A stretch of 20,966 nt of DNA from JAHIEZ01 sp964598275 (lineage in GTDB: Bacteria; Patescibacteriota; Microgenomatia; UBA12405): assembly GCA_964598275.1 (NCBI GenBank), contig CAZRAZ010000009.1, positions 1 through 20,966 of the forward strand, read 5' to 3'. Below the pieces are notes generated by a model. It saw only the letters and a program-made list of their open reading frames with translations. It made no database searches and was not told the DNA's origin. Position 1 is the stretch's first letter. Each line of letters begins with the position of its first letter. The position numbers and the translations under genes were made by a program. This document shows, one piece after another, positions 1-7,129 of the stretch.

Positions 1-2
1 GT

Positions 3-188
3 GAATTTGGTCAGATTGAGAGAAATAATTGGGCAGGAGATTTTAACTGTGACGGCAGTATGACCTTAGTTGATCGAGAGTTTTGGCGAGTTTTTATATT
101 GAGAGTTTATAGTATGTTGTATGCACACCTCCGGGGACGTACCGCCTACGGTCACCCCGGAGGAGTGCAATGGTTTCGGGGATGTTAA
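3..188 (+). CDS. 3' end of a secreted-type protein with a dockerin-like tail (partial)
   Basis: This reading frame is open from the window edge to a TAA at 186-188. It contains GDFNCDGSMTLVDREFW, which matches the second calcium-loop/helix repeat in the tails of the next two genes (ADFNNDNRVTVQDFVIW). It is therefore probably the end of a third protein of the same secreted family, most of which lies outside the window. The two full-length copies end a few residues after this repeat, whereas this frame continues for about 25 residues (YAHLRGRTAYGHPGG...) that are translated straight through a strong palindrome at 122-169. The extra tail may thus be a by-product of that palindrome having inserted near the stop codon. 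The dockerin-like motif is seen directly. Secretion and the insertion history are inferred. Confidence 0.55.
   Translation, partial: EFGQIERNNWAGDFNCDGSMTLVDREFWRVFILRVYSMLYAHLRGRTAYGHPGGVQWFRGC
122..169. repeat. Long imperfect palindrome (REP-like hairpin)
   Basis: The arms are TGCAC/GTGCA (122-126 with 165-169), an A:A mismatch, CCTCCGGGG/CCCCGGAGG (128-136 with 155-163), a small internal loop, and ACCG/CGGT (141-144 with 149-152) closing the tetraloop CCTA. No T tract follows, so it is not a classic terminator. Its 3' arm contains the GGAGGAG that serves as ribosome-binding site for the ATG at 170. The hairpin would hide that site in RNA. Confidence 0.7.
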
Positions 189-2392
189 GATTAGTAATGA
201 AAAAGGTGGGGATTTATTTGTTGTTAGCTTTGGCAGTAGTTTTGCCACTAACGGTAAGGTTAGTGCGGGAGACAACTGTAATGGAACAGAAAGCGGTGGG
301 GGTGATTGGTGGTAATAAACAAAAGGCTAAAATGCTGATGTCGATTGGGGCGATAGGGGGAAAGATAGAAACAAGGGTAATTTTGAAAAAGGAAGATGGG
401 CAAGCCTTGGGAGATAAAAAAATAATTTTTACCTATGATGCCGGGTGGAATTATGGCGAGCCGGTGATGACCAATAGCCAGGGAGTGGCGGAGTTTAGTT
501 TGCCGATGACGGAAGATAGCAACAGAACGGGGTTTTGTAATGAAGCGGATTATCAGCTAAACGCTTATTTTCAAGGAGATAATGACTATTTGCCGGTTTA
601 TGGCAAATTAGATTTTAAAGCTGGGGGTGAAGCGCTGGGGGCAAGCGAGAAAGAATTCGTGTCAACAATAAAAGAAAAAAGAGTGGAGGCTTTGCCGTTT
701 TCGCCTTGGGGAAGTTCAAACGGAGACGATGGTTTGCTGGCGCCTCATGGTGTGCTTTATTACAAAACGATGGCGGGATTAAATTATAGTTTTTTAAATG
801 AGAGGAGTAAGGTGACGTTGCCGGATGGGCGAGTGGTGGATAAACCTTTGATTTTTGGGATGCTATTTTTTGATAGCGGGGGTGATCAGAGTGGTTATGG
901 CGGAGGGTCTTATGCTACCGCCGGGCATTGTCGGTGGTCGACAGTACCAAAGTATTGTGATCCTGGTTGGCAAGAGGCATATTTGGCAAAAGTGGAAGAG
1001 ATGGGGGATAATTTGAATGGTAAAATTGATGGAGTAATGGTGTCTTTTGGTTATGACGGGGAGGCTAATTTTGTTAAAAGTGACAAGAAGTGCGAGACTT
1101 ATCTAAATGAAACCTATGGTTGTAATAATGGTAAGTTTCAGAGTATGTTGAGGAAGGCAATTGCTAAACATGTGGCGGTGTTTCCTGACACGGCGGTGTT
1201 TGTGCAAGGGGCGCCAGGCGATCCGAAGGGAGCAGTGGCCGGACGGTGGGGTTATAAGCTGAATAGTTTTACGGCTTCGTCGGGAGAGTGGGGTTACAAG
1301 TCGGGTTGGTGGAGTGATTATGAGGCGTGGATTAAGTATCCGGAAATGGTAAAAGCGTTTGAGTCTAAAATCGGAGGCTCGGGACTTTATAGAAGTTACT
1401 GGATGATATTAAACATGCTGAATGCCAAGCCGGATTTTATTAGTTTTTTTAAAAATTCAAATGATTTAGGTCACTGGAAGGTGTTTGAAAAATTGGATTG
1501 GTTTATGGATTTGTTGTTTGGCACCTTGGGCAAAGAAGCTTCTAGCGCCAATCAGGTGTGGTCAGTTTTAAGAGAAGTGCCGGATGGAGCAAAAAAGAAG
1601 GCAGAGATGAATCCTTATAAATGTTCTATCTCCGGTTATTATGGGGATTTTTCGTCGTATCTGTATCGGCGGGAAAATTTGACTAATAATAAAACGGAGG
1701 CCTTGGATTATAATAACAATATGTTTAGAGGGACGTATAGAGATGGTGAAAGTAATGATTTTGCTTATGATCAACCGTTTACCAATAGGTCGGGAGAGGG
1801 GCCGTTACCTGATCCTATTACATATCAACCAATGAAGGGTTTGATTGCCAAGACGGCCAGGAAAAATGCGCCGGATAATCATTTGATGTCCTTTGATATA
1901 GACAATGGATGGCAATATGCCGGTTTACGGCCAAGTGAAAGTTTGAAATATAAGGTGTATGTGATTTATCTTGACAGGGGGACGGATGAATTGATTTTAG
2001 AATATAAGGATGGAAGTGGAAATTTGAAAGGCGAGATAGTGTCAAAGACTAATACGGGGCGATGGATAAGAAAGGAGTGGATGTTGACAGATGCTTATTT
2101 TGCCGACCAGCTGGAGGGTATGACCGATATCAGAATTAATGACAATAATGATGGTTATGAGGTGATTCATATGATGCAAATTGTGGGAGAGGGTGAGGGA
2201 GGGGGAGCAGAGGTGTTGGGTGATGCCAGTGGAGATAGGCAAGTGGATCGAGCGGACTTTTTTATTTGGGTTAGCGAAATGGTGGAGTATAGGTGGGGAA
2301 GCGGAGGTGGGGGTCGACGGGCTGATTTTAATAATGATAATGAGGTGAACGTGGCTGATTTTGTTATTTGGAGAAGGGAGGCGGTGAAATGA
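170..2392 (+). CDS. Secreted glycoside-hydrolase-like protein with dockerin-like C-terminus
   Basis: The protein has 740 residues if it starts at ATG 170, which has GGAGGAG at 159-165. The ATG at 197 would start directly at the signal peptide (MKKVGIYLLLALAVVLPL). After the signal comes an Ig-like beta region (about 50-150, IFTYDAGWNYGEPVMTNSQG), as in proteins that use such modules as spacers. A large region (about 190-520) rich in Trp, Tyr and Gly resembles a TIM-barrel glycoside hydrolase, with GVMVSFGYDGEANF as a possible acid/base strand. A beta-sandwich follows (about 560-675). The last 58 residues form a duplicated dockerin-like module (GDASGDRQVDRADFFIW and ADFNNDNEVNVADFVIW). The protein is probably exported and acts on polysaccharide, but no family-defining catalytic pair could be fixed by eye. 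The stop overlaps the next start (ATGA), so the two genes are co-translated. Confidence 0.75.
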   Translation: MVSGMLRLVMKKVGIYLLLALAVVLPLTVRLVRETTVMEQKAVGVIGGNKQKAKMLMSIGAIGGKIETRVILKKEDGQALGDKKIIFTYDAGWNYGEPVMTNSQGVAEFSLPMTEDSNRTGFCNEADYQLNAYFQGDNDYLPVYGKLDFKAGGEALGASEKEFVSTIKEKRVEALPFSPWGSSNGDDGLLAPHGVLYYKTMAGLNYSFLNERSKVTLPDGRVVDKPLIFGMLFFDSGGDQSGYGGGSYATAGHCRWSTVPKYCDPGWQEAYLAKVEEMGDNLNGKIDGVMVSFGYDGEANFVKSDKKCETYLNETYGCNNGKFQSMLRKAIAKHVAVFPDTAVFVQGAPGDPKGAVAGRWGYKLNSFTASSGEWGYKSGWWSDYEAWIKYPEMVKAFESKIGGSGLYRSYWMILNMLNAKPDFISFFKNSNDLGHWKVFEKLDWFMDLLFGTLGKEASSANQVWSVLREVPDGAKKKAEMNPYKCSISGYYGDFSSYLYRRENLTNNKTEALDYNNNMFRGTYRDGESNDFAYDQPFTNRSGEGPLPDPITYQPMKGLIAKTARKNAPDNHLMSFDIDNGWQYAGLRPSESLKYKVYVIYLDRGTDELILEYKDGSGNLKGEIVSKTNTGRWIRKEWMLTDAYFADQLEGMTDIRINDNNDGYEVIHMMQIVGEGEGGGAEVLGDASGDRQVDRADFFIWVSEMVEYRWGSGGGGRRADFNNDNEVNVADFVIWRREAVK

Positions 2393-4275
2393 AAAGGAAA
2401 ATAAGTTGTCTAATGTTGATTTTGGTGTTTATGGGAGCGAGAAAGGCGGAAGCGGTGGGTGGAGTAGAGGTATATAAAAACTTTAGACAGGGAATTTACG
2501 CTTGTTATAGTTCTTTAACCATTAAGTATCGAGGGATTTATAACAGCCATGATTTTTTACGAGGCGGGCAATATAATGTTTATTGGAGTTATTATGAACC
2601 GCAGAAGGGAGTGTTTGATTGGAATAAGGCGGGAGCTTTGAAGGCGGAGTTGGATAGCGCCAAGGAAACTAAATTAAAAACATATTTGCAAATAGACGCT
2701 TATGGTTGGGATGCTGAAGGAGCTTTGCCAAGATGGTTGGACAATGAAATAGATATGATTGATATTAGCGGCAAAGACGATAAAAAACTACGAATTTTTT
2801 GGAATAGGGTGCCAATGCCGTGGGATAGCAAGTATCATCAACGGTTACGAATTTTTTTGACCGGTTTGCGGGATAAGATCCGACAGGAAAATGCAGTAGG
2901 ATATATTTCTGGGATTGAAATGGGAACTGGGCCGATGGCTCAAACGTCCTTTTCATGGAGTTCGATCCAAAATGAGTTGATTCGTCAGTCGGGGGTAAGC
3001 GATGTTAATCAATTTTGTCAGAAATATAATGATGGGGTGAAACAGGTGATTGATATTTATGCCGATATTTTTGAAGATGATGATATACCCTTGGTTTTAA
3101 TTGGCGGCAGTTGCTATGGAACTGGTATATTTGAAAATTTTAAGAAATATGCCTTTTCAAAATATGGTTTGAGATTGCAGTATAAGATGGCAGGGTTTGG
3201 GGGTTGGGGAAATGATACCAGTTGCGGACGGAGACCGGAATTTAAGACTATTTGTTCGCTTAGTTGCCCCGGTCCTTATTTGAAAGCGGGAGATAGTTGT
3301 CCGTCGGCTTGGTGTGGGCAGGAATCCGGGACAAACTATGATAAGTGGGGATGTAAGGATTATGCTGGCTTATTTAAGGTGTCGATTGCCGAGGATAATT
3401 TGACGACTACTTGTTTATACTCCAATGACTATAAGTCGGCAAATGGGGCAAACCATAGTTTAATAAGAGATTTTGCTGGTAAATTAGGAGCGAAGGTTTC
3501 CTATACCGGTGTTTCTGTGCCGGGGAGCGTGGCGGCGGGAGGTGGGGGAAGTGTCAGTATAATTTGGAAGAATGAGGGATCGACCAGTTTGGTGTGGCCG
3601 CAGAGGGTTGATAACGGCGACGGGACAGAAAGAGAAAGGTCGACGTCGTATCAGATTTTTTTGGTGTTTGTTGATAGAAATAATCGGACTGACAGCGGTA
3701 AATGGTATAGCCAGTATGTGACGCCAGATCCGGGAACAAATAGCTCTTCGTGGAAACAGAAAGGAAATATAGTGACAGCCTTTGACTTGGATGTGCCGGG
3801 TCTGCGAGCGAGCAATTATGATGTTTATATCGGTTTGGGGCCGAGTTTGAGTAGTGAGGATATGGCCATTGGCAGAAAGGGTTTTGGATTTGGGCTGTGG
3901 AACAGCGGTAATTGGGGAGAGGCGGATGGGATAGAGGGGAATAATATGTATTTGGTAAAAGAGAATGTAGTAGTGACAGGAAATGACAGCCGGGCAAGAT
4001 TAGCTATTCCTTTTGGCGGACAATTGCCGGTGACAAGTGTAACGCCAGCGGCGACTATCCAGCCGACAGTGACAATTAATCCGACAGCAACAGAGGTGTT
4101 GGGAGATGCCAATGGAGATGGGCAAGTGGACAGAGCCGATTTTTTTATCTGGGTTAACGAAATGGTGGAGTATAGGTGGGGAGGTGGAGGCGGCGGCCGA
4201 CGGGCTGATTTTAATAATGACAATAGAGTGACAGTGCAAGATTTTGTAATTTGGAGAAGAGAAGCGATGAAATGA
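2389..4275 (+). CDS. Secreted GH-like (TIM-barrel) protein with beta-sandwich and dockerin-like tail
   Basis: The start at ATG 2389 is chosen because it overlaps the previous stop (ATGA) and has GGGAGG at 2376-2381. An upstream TTG in frame has no such support. The 628-residue protein begins with a signal peptide (MKRKISCLMLILVFMGARKAEA, split about residue 22). The next 250 residues look like a clan GH-A barrel: YNVYWSYYEPQKGVFDW is the usual W-x-EP-x-G-x-FDW element, and ISGIEMGTGPM sits where the acid/base Glu of such enzymes often lies. A Cys-rich stretch (about 280-350) suggests disulfides outside the cell. A beta-sandwich (about 365-540) resembles those in DUF4832-type proteins. A Thr/Pro linker (547-570) leads to a dockerin-like pair of loops (571-628: GDANGDGQVDRADFFIW, ADFNNDNRVTVQDFVIW). 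Extracellular glycan breakdown is inferred. Substrate is unknown. Confidence 0.78.
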   Translation: MKRKISCLMLILVFMGARKAEAVGGVEVYKNFRQGIYACYSSLTIKYRGIYNSHDFLRGGQYNVYWSYYEPQKGVFDWNKAGALKAELDSAKETKLKTYLQIDAYGWDAEGALPRWLDNEIDMIDISGKDDKKLRIFWNRVPMPWDSKYHQRLRIFLTGLRDKIRQENAVGYISGIEMGTGPMAQTSFSWSSIQNELIRQSGVSDVNQFCQKYNDGVKQVIDIYADIFEDDDIPLVLIGGSCYGTGIFENFKKYAFSKYGLRLQYKMAGFGGWGNDTSCGRRPEFKTICSLSCPGPYLKAGDSCPSAWCGQESGTNYDKWGCKDYAGLFKVSIAEDNLTTTCLYSNDYKSANGANHSLIRDFAGKLGAKVSYTGVSVPGSVAAGGGGSVSIIWKNEGSTSLVWPQRVDNGDGTERERSTSYQIFLVFVDRNNRTDSGKWYSQYVTPDPGTNSSSWKQKGNIVTAFDLDVPGLRASNYDVYIGLGPSLSSEDMAIGRKGFGFGLWNSGNWGEADGIEGNNMYLVKENVVVTGNDSRARLAIPFGGQLPVTSVTPAATIQPTVTINPTATEVLGDANGDGQVDRADFFIWVNEMVEYRWGGGGGGRRADFNNDNRVTVQDFVIWRREAMK

Positions 4276-5976
4276 AGAACAATACGGCCTTTAGTACTGA
4301 AAAATATTTGAGAGTACAAAAAGAGGCGGTAGAGGAAAGATTGGCAAAGTTTCCCGGGAGGCTTTATTTAGAGTTTGGAGGAAAATTACTGGATGACTAT
4401 CACGCGGTCAGGACTTTGCCGGGCTATGAGTCTAATGCCAAATTGAGACTATTAAAAAGTTTGGGGAGGAAATTAGGAATTATATATTGTATTTCGGCAA
4501 AACAGCTGTCGGAGGGAAAAATCAGAGGAGATTGGGGGGTGGGGTATGACGAAGCAACGATCAGAATTTTGACCGATTTAAAAAACTTAGGTTTGAGGTT
4601 GGAAGGAGTGGCAATCAATCGTTATGAGGGAGAGAAGGAAGCAGATATTTTTGAAAGAAGATTAAGGCAAATGGGGGTAAGGGTGTTTAAAAGAAGAGAA
4701 ATTAAGGATTATCCAAAAAATTTGGATTTGATATTAAGCAGTAAGGGATATGGGGCTGATGAATATTTGAGGCCAAAAAGTAAATTAGTAGTGGTATGGG
4801 GAACAGGTCCGGGAGCGGGCAAGTTGTCGACTTGTTTGGGACAGTTGTATCACGAGGCAAAAAGAGGAATAAATTCGGGATATGCCAAGTTTGAGACTTT
4901 TCCGGTGTGGGATTTGTCGGTGGCTCATCCGATAAATTTGGCCTATGAGGCGTCGACGGCTGATTTGGGGGATTATAACCTGGCAGATCCGTTTTGTCAG
5001 GATAAAAGGTCGGTTAATTATAATAGGGATGTAGAGGCCTTTCCGATAATTAGAAGAATTTTTGCCAAAATGTNNNNNNNNNNCCTATGAGGCGTCGACG
5101 GCTGATTTGGGGGATTATAATTTGGTGGATCCGTTTTGTAAGAGTGGAAAATCCACGCCGACAGCTTTGCAGTCAGGCGGGCAGGCTCGCCGACAGCCTT
5201 GCAGTCTTGGCGGGCAGGCAGTTAATTATAATAGGGACGTAGAGGCCTTTCCGATAATTAGAAGAATTTTTGCCAAAATGTTGCCGAGGGATAATTATGC
5301 CAGGAATTATGGTTCGCCAACGGAAATGGGTTTTAATAGATTGTCGGCAGGGATGGTGGATGATAAAAAATTAAGAAAGGCGGCAAAAAGAGAGATCAAT
5401 TTTTATTTATTCCGTTATAGAGAGGAATTTAAGAGAGGTTTGGTGGAGGAAAAAACTTTGAAAAAAATGGATGAGCTTTTAAAAAAGGCAAAAATAGGGG
5501 AGGATTATTTGCCGACAGTGAAAGTGGCCAGGAGGGCGGCTGAAGTTGAGGGGCGAAGGGGAGGAAAAAAGAAAATAAAAATTTATTGTGGAGCGGGGAT
5601 TGAGCTGGTGGGCGGAAATTTAGTGGGGGGGAAAAATTCAAGTTTGCTGCACGCGGAGGCGGCGATGCTGTTGAATGCTATTAAACAAACAGCAAAGATA
5701 GATGATAAATTTGATTTGATTTCGGCTTCGGTAATAAAGCAGATTAACAGATTGAATAAAAAACTGGGAGATGAGTCCTGTTCTTTGGATGCATCGGAGG
5801 CGATGATGGCGTTGGCGGTATCGGCCAGAGATAATCCTTTGGCAAAAAAAGCTTTGGAATGTTTGCCGAAACTTAAGGGTTGTTATGTGCATACAACCCA
5901 CGGGCCGTCGGCGGCGGACAGTCAGCTGTTTAGAAAACTGGGGTTGTGGGTGTCGACGGATGGAAGGGTGGCGTAG
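4272..5976 (+). CDS. DUF1846 / UPF0371 family protein (interrupted by an assembly gap)
   Basis: The N-terminus (FSTEKYLRVQKEAVEERL, LYLEFGGKLLDDYHAVRTLPG) and later blocks (SGYAKFETFPVWDLSVAHP, NLAYEASTADLGDYNL, VNYNRDVEAFPIIRRIF, SPTEMGFN) are hallmarks of the UPF0371 family of about 490 residues, whose function is unknown. GTGPGAGKLSTC resembles a nucleotide-binding loop. The start at ATG 4272 overlaps the previous stop (ATGA). Ten Ns (5074-5083) split the frame. The bases after the gap repeat those before it, so the gene is probably one chain of about 518 residues, counting the repeated part once. The post-gap copy carries an in-frame insert of 22 codons, made of two hairpin-like tandem repeats, that the pre-gap copy lacks. 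Its place behind two secreted hydrolases suggests a shared transcript, though the protein itself has no signal peptide. Confidence 0.82.
4942..5281 (+). repeat. Duplicated segment around a 10-N gap (probable scaffold join of two alleles)
   Basis: Bases 4942-5073 (132 nt) recur as 5084-5281 (198 nt) with a few substitutions and a 66-nt net insertion. The two copies are separated only by ten Ns and encode the same conserved stretch of one protein. This is what results when two contig ends from slightly different strains overlap but are not merged. A true tandem duplication is less likely because the duplicated peptide would fall inside a conserved single-copy fold. Confidence 0.75.
5156..5220 (+). 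repeat. Two tandem 32-33 bp hairpin-like repeats inside the DUF1846 gene
   Basis: Unit 1 (5156-5187) and unit 2 (5188-5220) both begin CGCCGACAGC and end GGCGGGCAGGC. Each can fold through CGCCGAC pairing with GTC..GGCG. The array is read in frame (TPTALQSGGQARRQPC...) and sits in the loop between DPFC and VNYNRD, where family members vary. Confidence 0.7.
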
Positions 5977-5981
5977 GGCGA

Positions 5982-6002
5982 GGGCGACCACAAGGGTCGC
6001 CC
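5982..6002. repeat. Interspersed hairpin repeat, copy 1
   Basis: GGGCGACC (5982-5989) pairs with GGTCGCCC (5995-6002). The 21-bp unit recurs with one change at 19406-19426. Here it lies between the convergent ends of the DUF1846 gene and rplL. Confidence 0.75.
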
Positions 6003-6011
6003 CTACGTTAA

Positions 6012-6039
6012 ATTGAATTAAAATTTATTTTAATTCAAT
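6012..6039. terminator. AT-only hairpin at the rplL 3' end
   Basis: ATTGAATTAAAA (6012-6023) pairs perfectly with TTTTAATTCAAT (6028-6039) around a four-base loop. It spans the rplL stop and lies between convergent genes. It could slow or end transcription from either side, but an all-AT stem is a weak terminator. Confidence 0.35.
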
Positions 6040-6450
6040 CACAGCACCAGCTGTTTCAAGTTTAGCTTTGGCGTCGTTGGCGGCCTCGGTTTTCATGGTG
6101 CCAAGGGAGGCCGGAGGAGCGTCAATTAGGTCTTTGGCTTCTTTTAAGCCAAGTTCTGGCTTAAATTCACGGACGGCCTTGATGACGGCAATTTTGTTGG
6201 TGCCACCATCGGTGATGACGACTTCAAATTCCGACTTTTCTTCGACGACAGGAGCGGTTTCTCCGGGAACAGCAGCGCCAGCAGCAGCGACAGGCCCCGC
6301 CGCTGCGGGGTGGACGTCAAACTTTTCTTCCAAACCTTTGACAAGCTCGGAAAGTTCGAGAACTGATAATTCTGCAACTTGATCTAAAATCTTTTGCAGT
6401 TTGGAGCTAAGTGAGGTTGTTTTTTCCTCTTTTTTTGTTTCTTCTGGCAT
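6025..6450 (-). CDS. rplL: 50S ribosomal protein L7/L12
   Basis: This 141-residue protein forms the mobile stalk of the large ribosomal subunit that recruits translation GTPases. The N-terminal dimerisation helix region (about 15-50, LQKILDQVAELSVLELSELV) is followed by an Ala/Gly/Pro hinge (about 48-65, AAAGPVAAAGAAVPG). The C-terminal domain has the factor-binding helix, AVIKAVREFKPELGLKEAKD, and ends TAGAVIELK. It is slightly longer than the usual 120-128 residues because of a charged N-terminal lead (PEETKKEEKTTS) and an extra stretch in the C-terminal domain. It lies 42 nt after rplJ and shares its transcript and leader. rplKA, normally adjacent, is about 5.5 kb away. Confidence 0.97.
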   Translation of the reverse strand: MPEETKKEEKTTSLSSKLQKILDQVAELSVLELSELVKGLEEKFDVHPAAAGPVAAAGAAVPGETAPVVEEKSEFEVVITDGGTNKIAVIKAVREFKPELGLKEAKDLIDAPPASLGTMKTEAANDAKAKLETAGAVIELK

Positions 6451-6492
6451 AGTGAAAAATTTTAATTAATAATTTGTGATTTGGTTTATTGG

Positions 6493-7002
6493 TTATTTAT
6501 TTTCAGCGATGGCCTTTATGACCAGAGCAAAACGGGTTTGATGGTAGTTTAGAGCTTGACTAAGACGAACAAGAGGATTTTTGAGACCACCGATGAATTG
6601 GGCGATTAAGGTTGATTTGCCCGGCAGGGTAAGAAGGGTTTTTAAATCTTCCAAAGAGATGATTTTTTGGTCAAAAAAGCCGTATTTAAAAGAAGTTAAT
6701 TCACTGCTTTTGTTGACTTTGTCGATTTCTTTTAAGGGGGCGATTTCATCTTCCTGGCAAAAGGCAATGGCGGTGGGCTGGGTTAGCTTTTGGGGTAATT
6801 TGATACCTAGTTTTTCCAAGGCCAGGGTGATGAGGGTGTTTTTGACCACTTCTAAATGACCGCCGCTTTTTTTGATATCGGATCGAAGAGTGGCAATTTG
6901 GTTGGCGTTTAAACCCTGGTATTGAACAAGGGCGGCGGATTTAGCCGACTTTAAATTTTGAGCAACTTTGTCTACTTGGTCGATTTTGGTTTGATTTGGC
7001 AT
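6493..7002 (-). CDS. rplJ: 50S ribosomal protein L10
   Basis: The 169-residue product anchors L7/L12 dimers to the ribosome and, in many bacteria, represses its own mRNA through a leader structure. The N-terminal part (KIDQVDKVAQNLKSAKSAAL, LNANQIATLRSDIKKSGGHL, VVKNTLITLAL) is the rRNA-binding domain. GLKNPLVRLSQALNYHQTRF and the helical end form the L12-binding tail. The start at 7002 comes directly after the T tract of a hairpin, leaving no room for a Shine-Dalgarno sequence between the T run and the ATG. rplL follows. The length is close to the family norm. Confidence 0.96.
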   Translation of the reverse strand: MPNQTKIDQVDKVAQNLKSAKSAALVQYQGLNANQIATLRSDIKKSGGHLEVVKNTLITLALEKLGIKLPQKLTQPTAIAFCQEDEIAPLKEIDKVNKSSELTSFKYGFFDQKIISLEDLKTLLTLPGKSTLIAQFIGGLKNPLVRLSQALNYHQTRFALVIKAIAENK

Positions 7003-7028
7003 AAAAAAAGCCGTCCAGAGACGGGCTT
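7003..7028 (-). terminator. Attenuator-type hairpin with T7 tract abutting the rplJ start
   Basis: On the - strand AAGC-(C)-CGTC pairs with GACGGCTT around the loop TCTG, with one bulged C. Seven Ts follow and then the ATG of rplJ. This has the form of an intrinsic terminator and would act as an attenuator between the leader and the gene. Confidence 0.7.
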
Positions 7029-7097
7029 GTTTAAAAATGGCCTGGGTAGGACTTCCGCAACTTGCATAAAGCTACAGCCTACTGTCTTTGGTCTAGG
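7029..7097 (-). promoter_or_regulatory. L10 leader (ribosomal protein autoregulatory RNA)
   Basis: Read on the - strand, the leader contains AGACCAAAGACAGTAGG and then, after an internal stem-loop, GTCCTACCCAGG. This agrees with the recalled L10-leader consensus, where an A-rich internal loop beside a GTAGG/CCTAC stem binds the L10-L12 complex. It is followed at once by the terminator-like hairpin and rplJ, the expected arrangement for feedback control. Family membership is from memory of the motif. Confidence 0.65.
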
Positions 7098-7101
7098 AGG
7101 T

Positions 7102-7110
7102 AGTATAACA
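7102..7110 (-). promoter_or_regulatory. Extended -10 promoter of rplJL
   Basis: The - strand reads TGTTATACT, a TGn extended -10. Transcription would start near 7095, just before the L10-leader motif AGACCAAAGAC. No clear -35 is seen. It lies back to back with the promoter region of the hydrolase at 7130. Confidence 0.55.
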
Positions 7111-7129
7111 GATAAGTTAAAATTAGGGA

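Noticed and set aside
2368..2388. Upstream TTG start for the second secreted protein (and similarly 4251 for the DUF1846 gene)
   Set aside because: These would overlap the previous gene by 25 nt without a ribosome-binding site. The ATGA overlaps at 2389 and 4272 are better placed, and at 2389 a good ribosome-binding site precedes the start.
170..4275. UGA recoded as glycine, as in some Patescibacteria (Gracilibacteria, Absconditabacteria)
   Set aside because: Both secreted genes end in TGA directly followed by well-formed starts, and ddl also ends in TGA. Conserved proteins contain no in-frame TGA, so the standard bacterial code applies.
3554..4319. Long - strand frames opposite the second secreted protein
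   Set aside because: They are antisense to a gene with clear domains, are Pro/Ser/His-rich low-quality sequence, and have no start signals. They are by-products of the G-rich + strand.
5156..5220. CRISPR array
   Set aside because: Only two adjoining repeat units with no spacers, read in frame inside a protein gene, and no cas genes in the window.
4942..5281. Biological tandem duplication inside the DUF1846 gene
   Set aside because: The copies are separated only by ten Ns and cover one conserved stretch of a single domain. A failed merge of two strain variants explains it better.
6068..6382. + strand frame opposite rplL
   Set aside because: It is the mirror of a universally conserved ribosomal gene and is composed of Ala/Ser/Thr-rich sequence with no homology.
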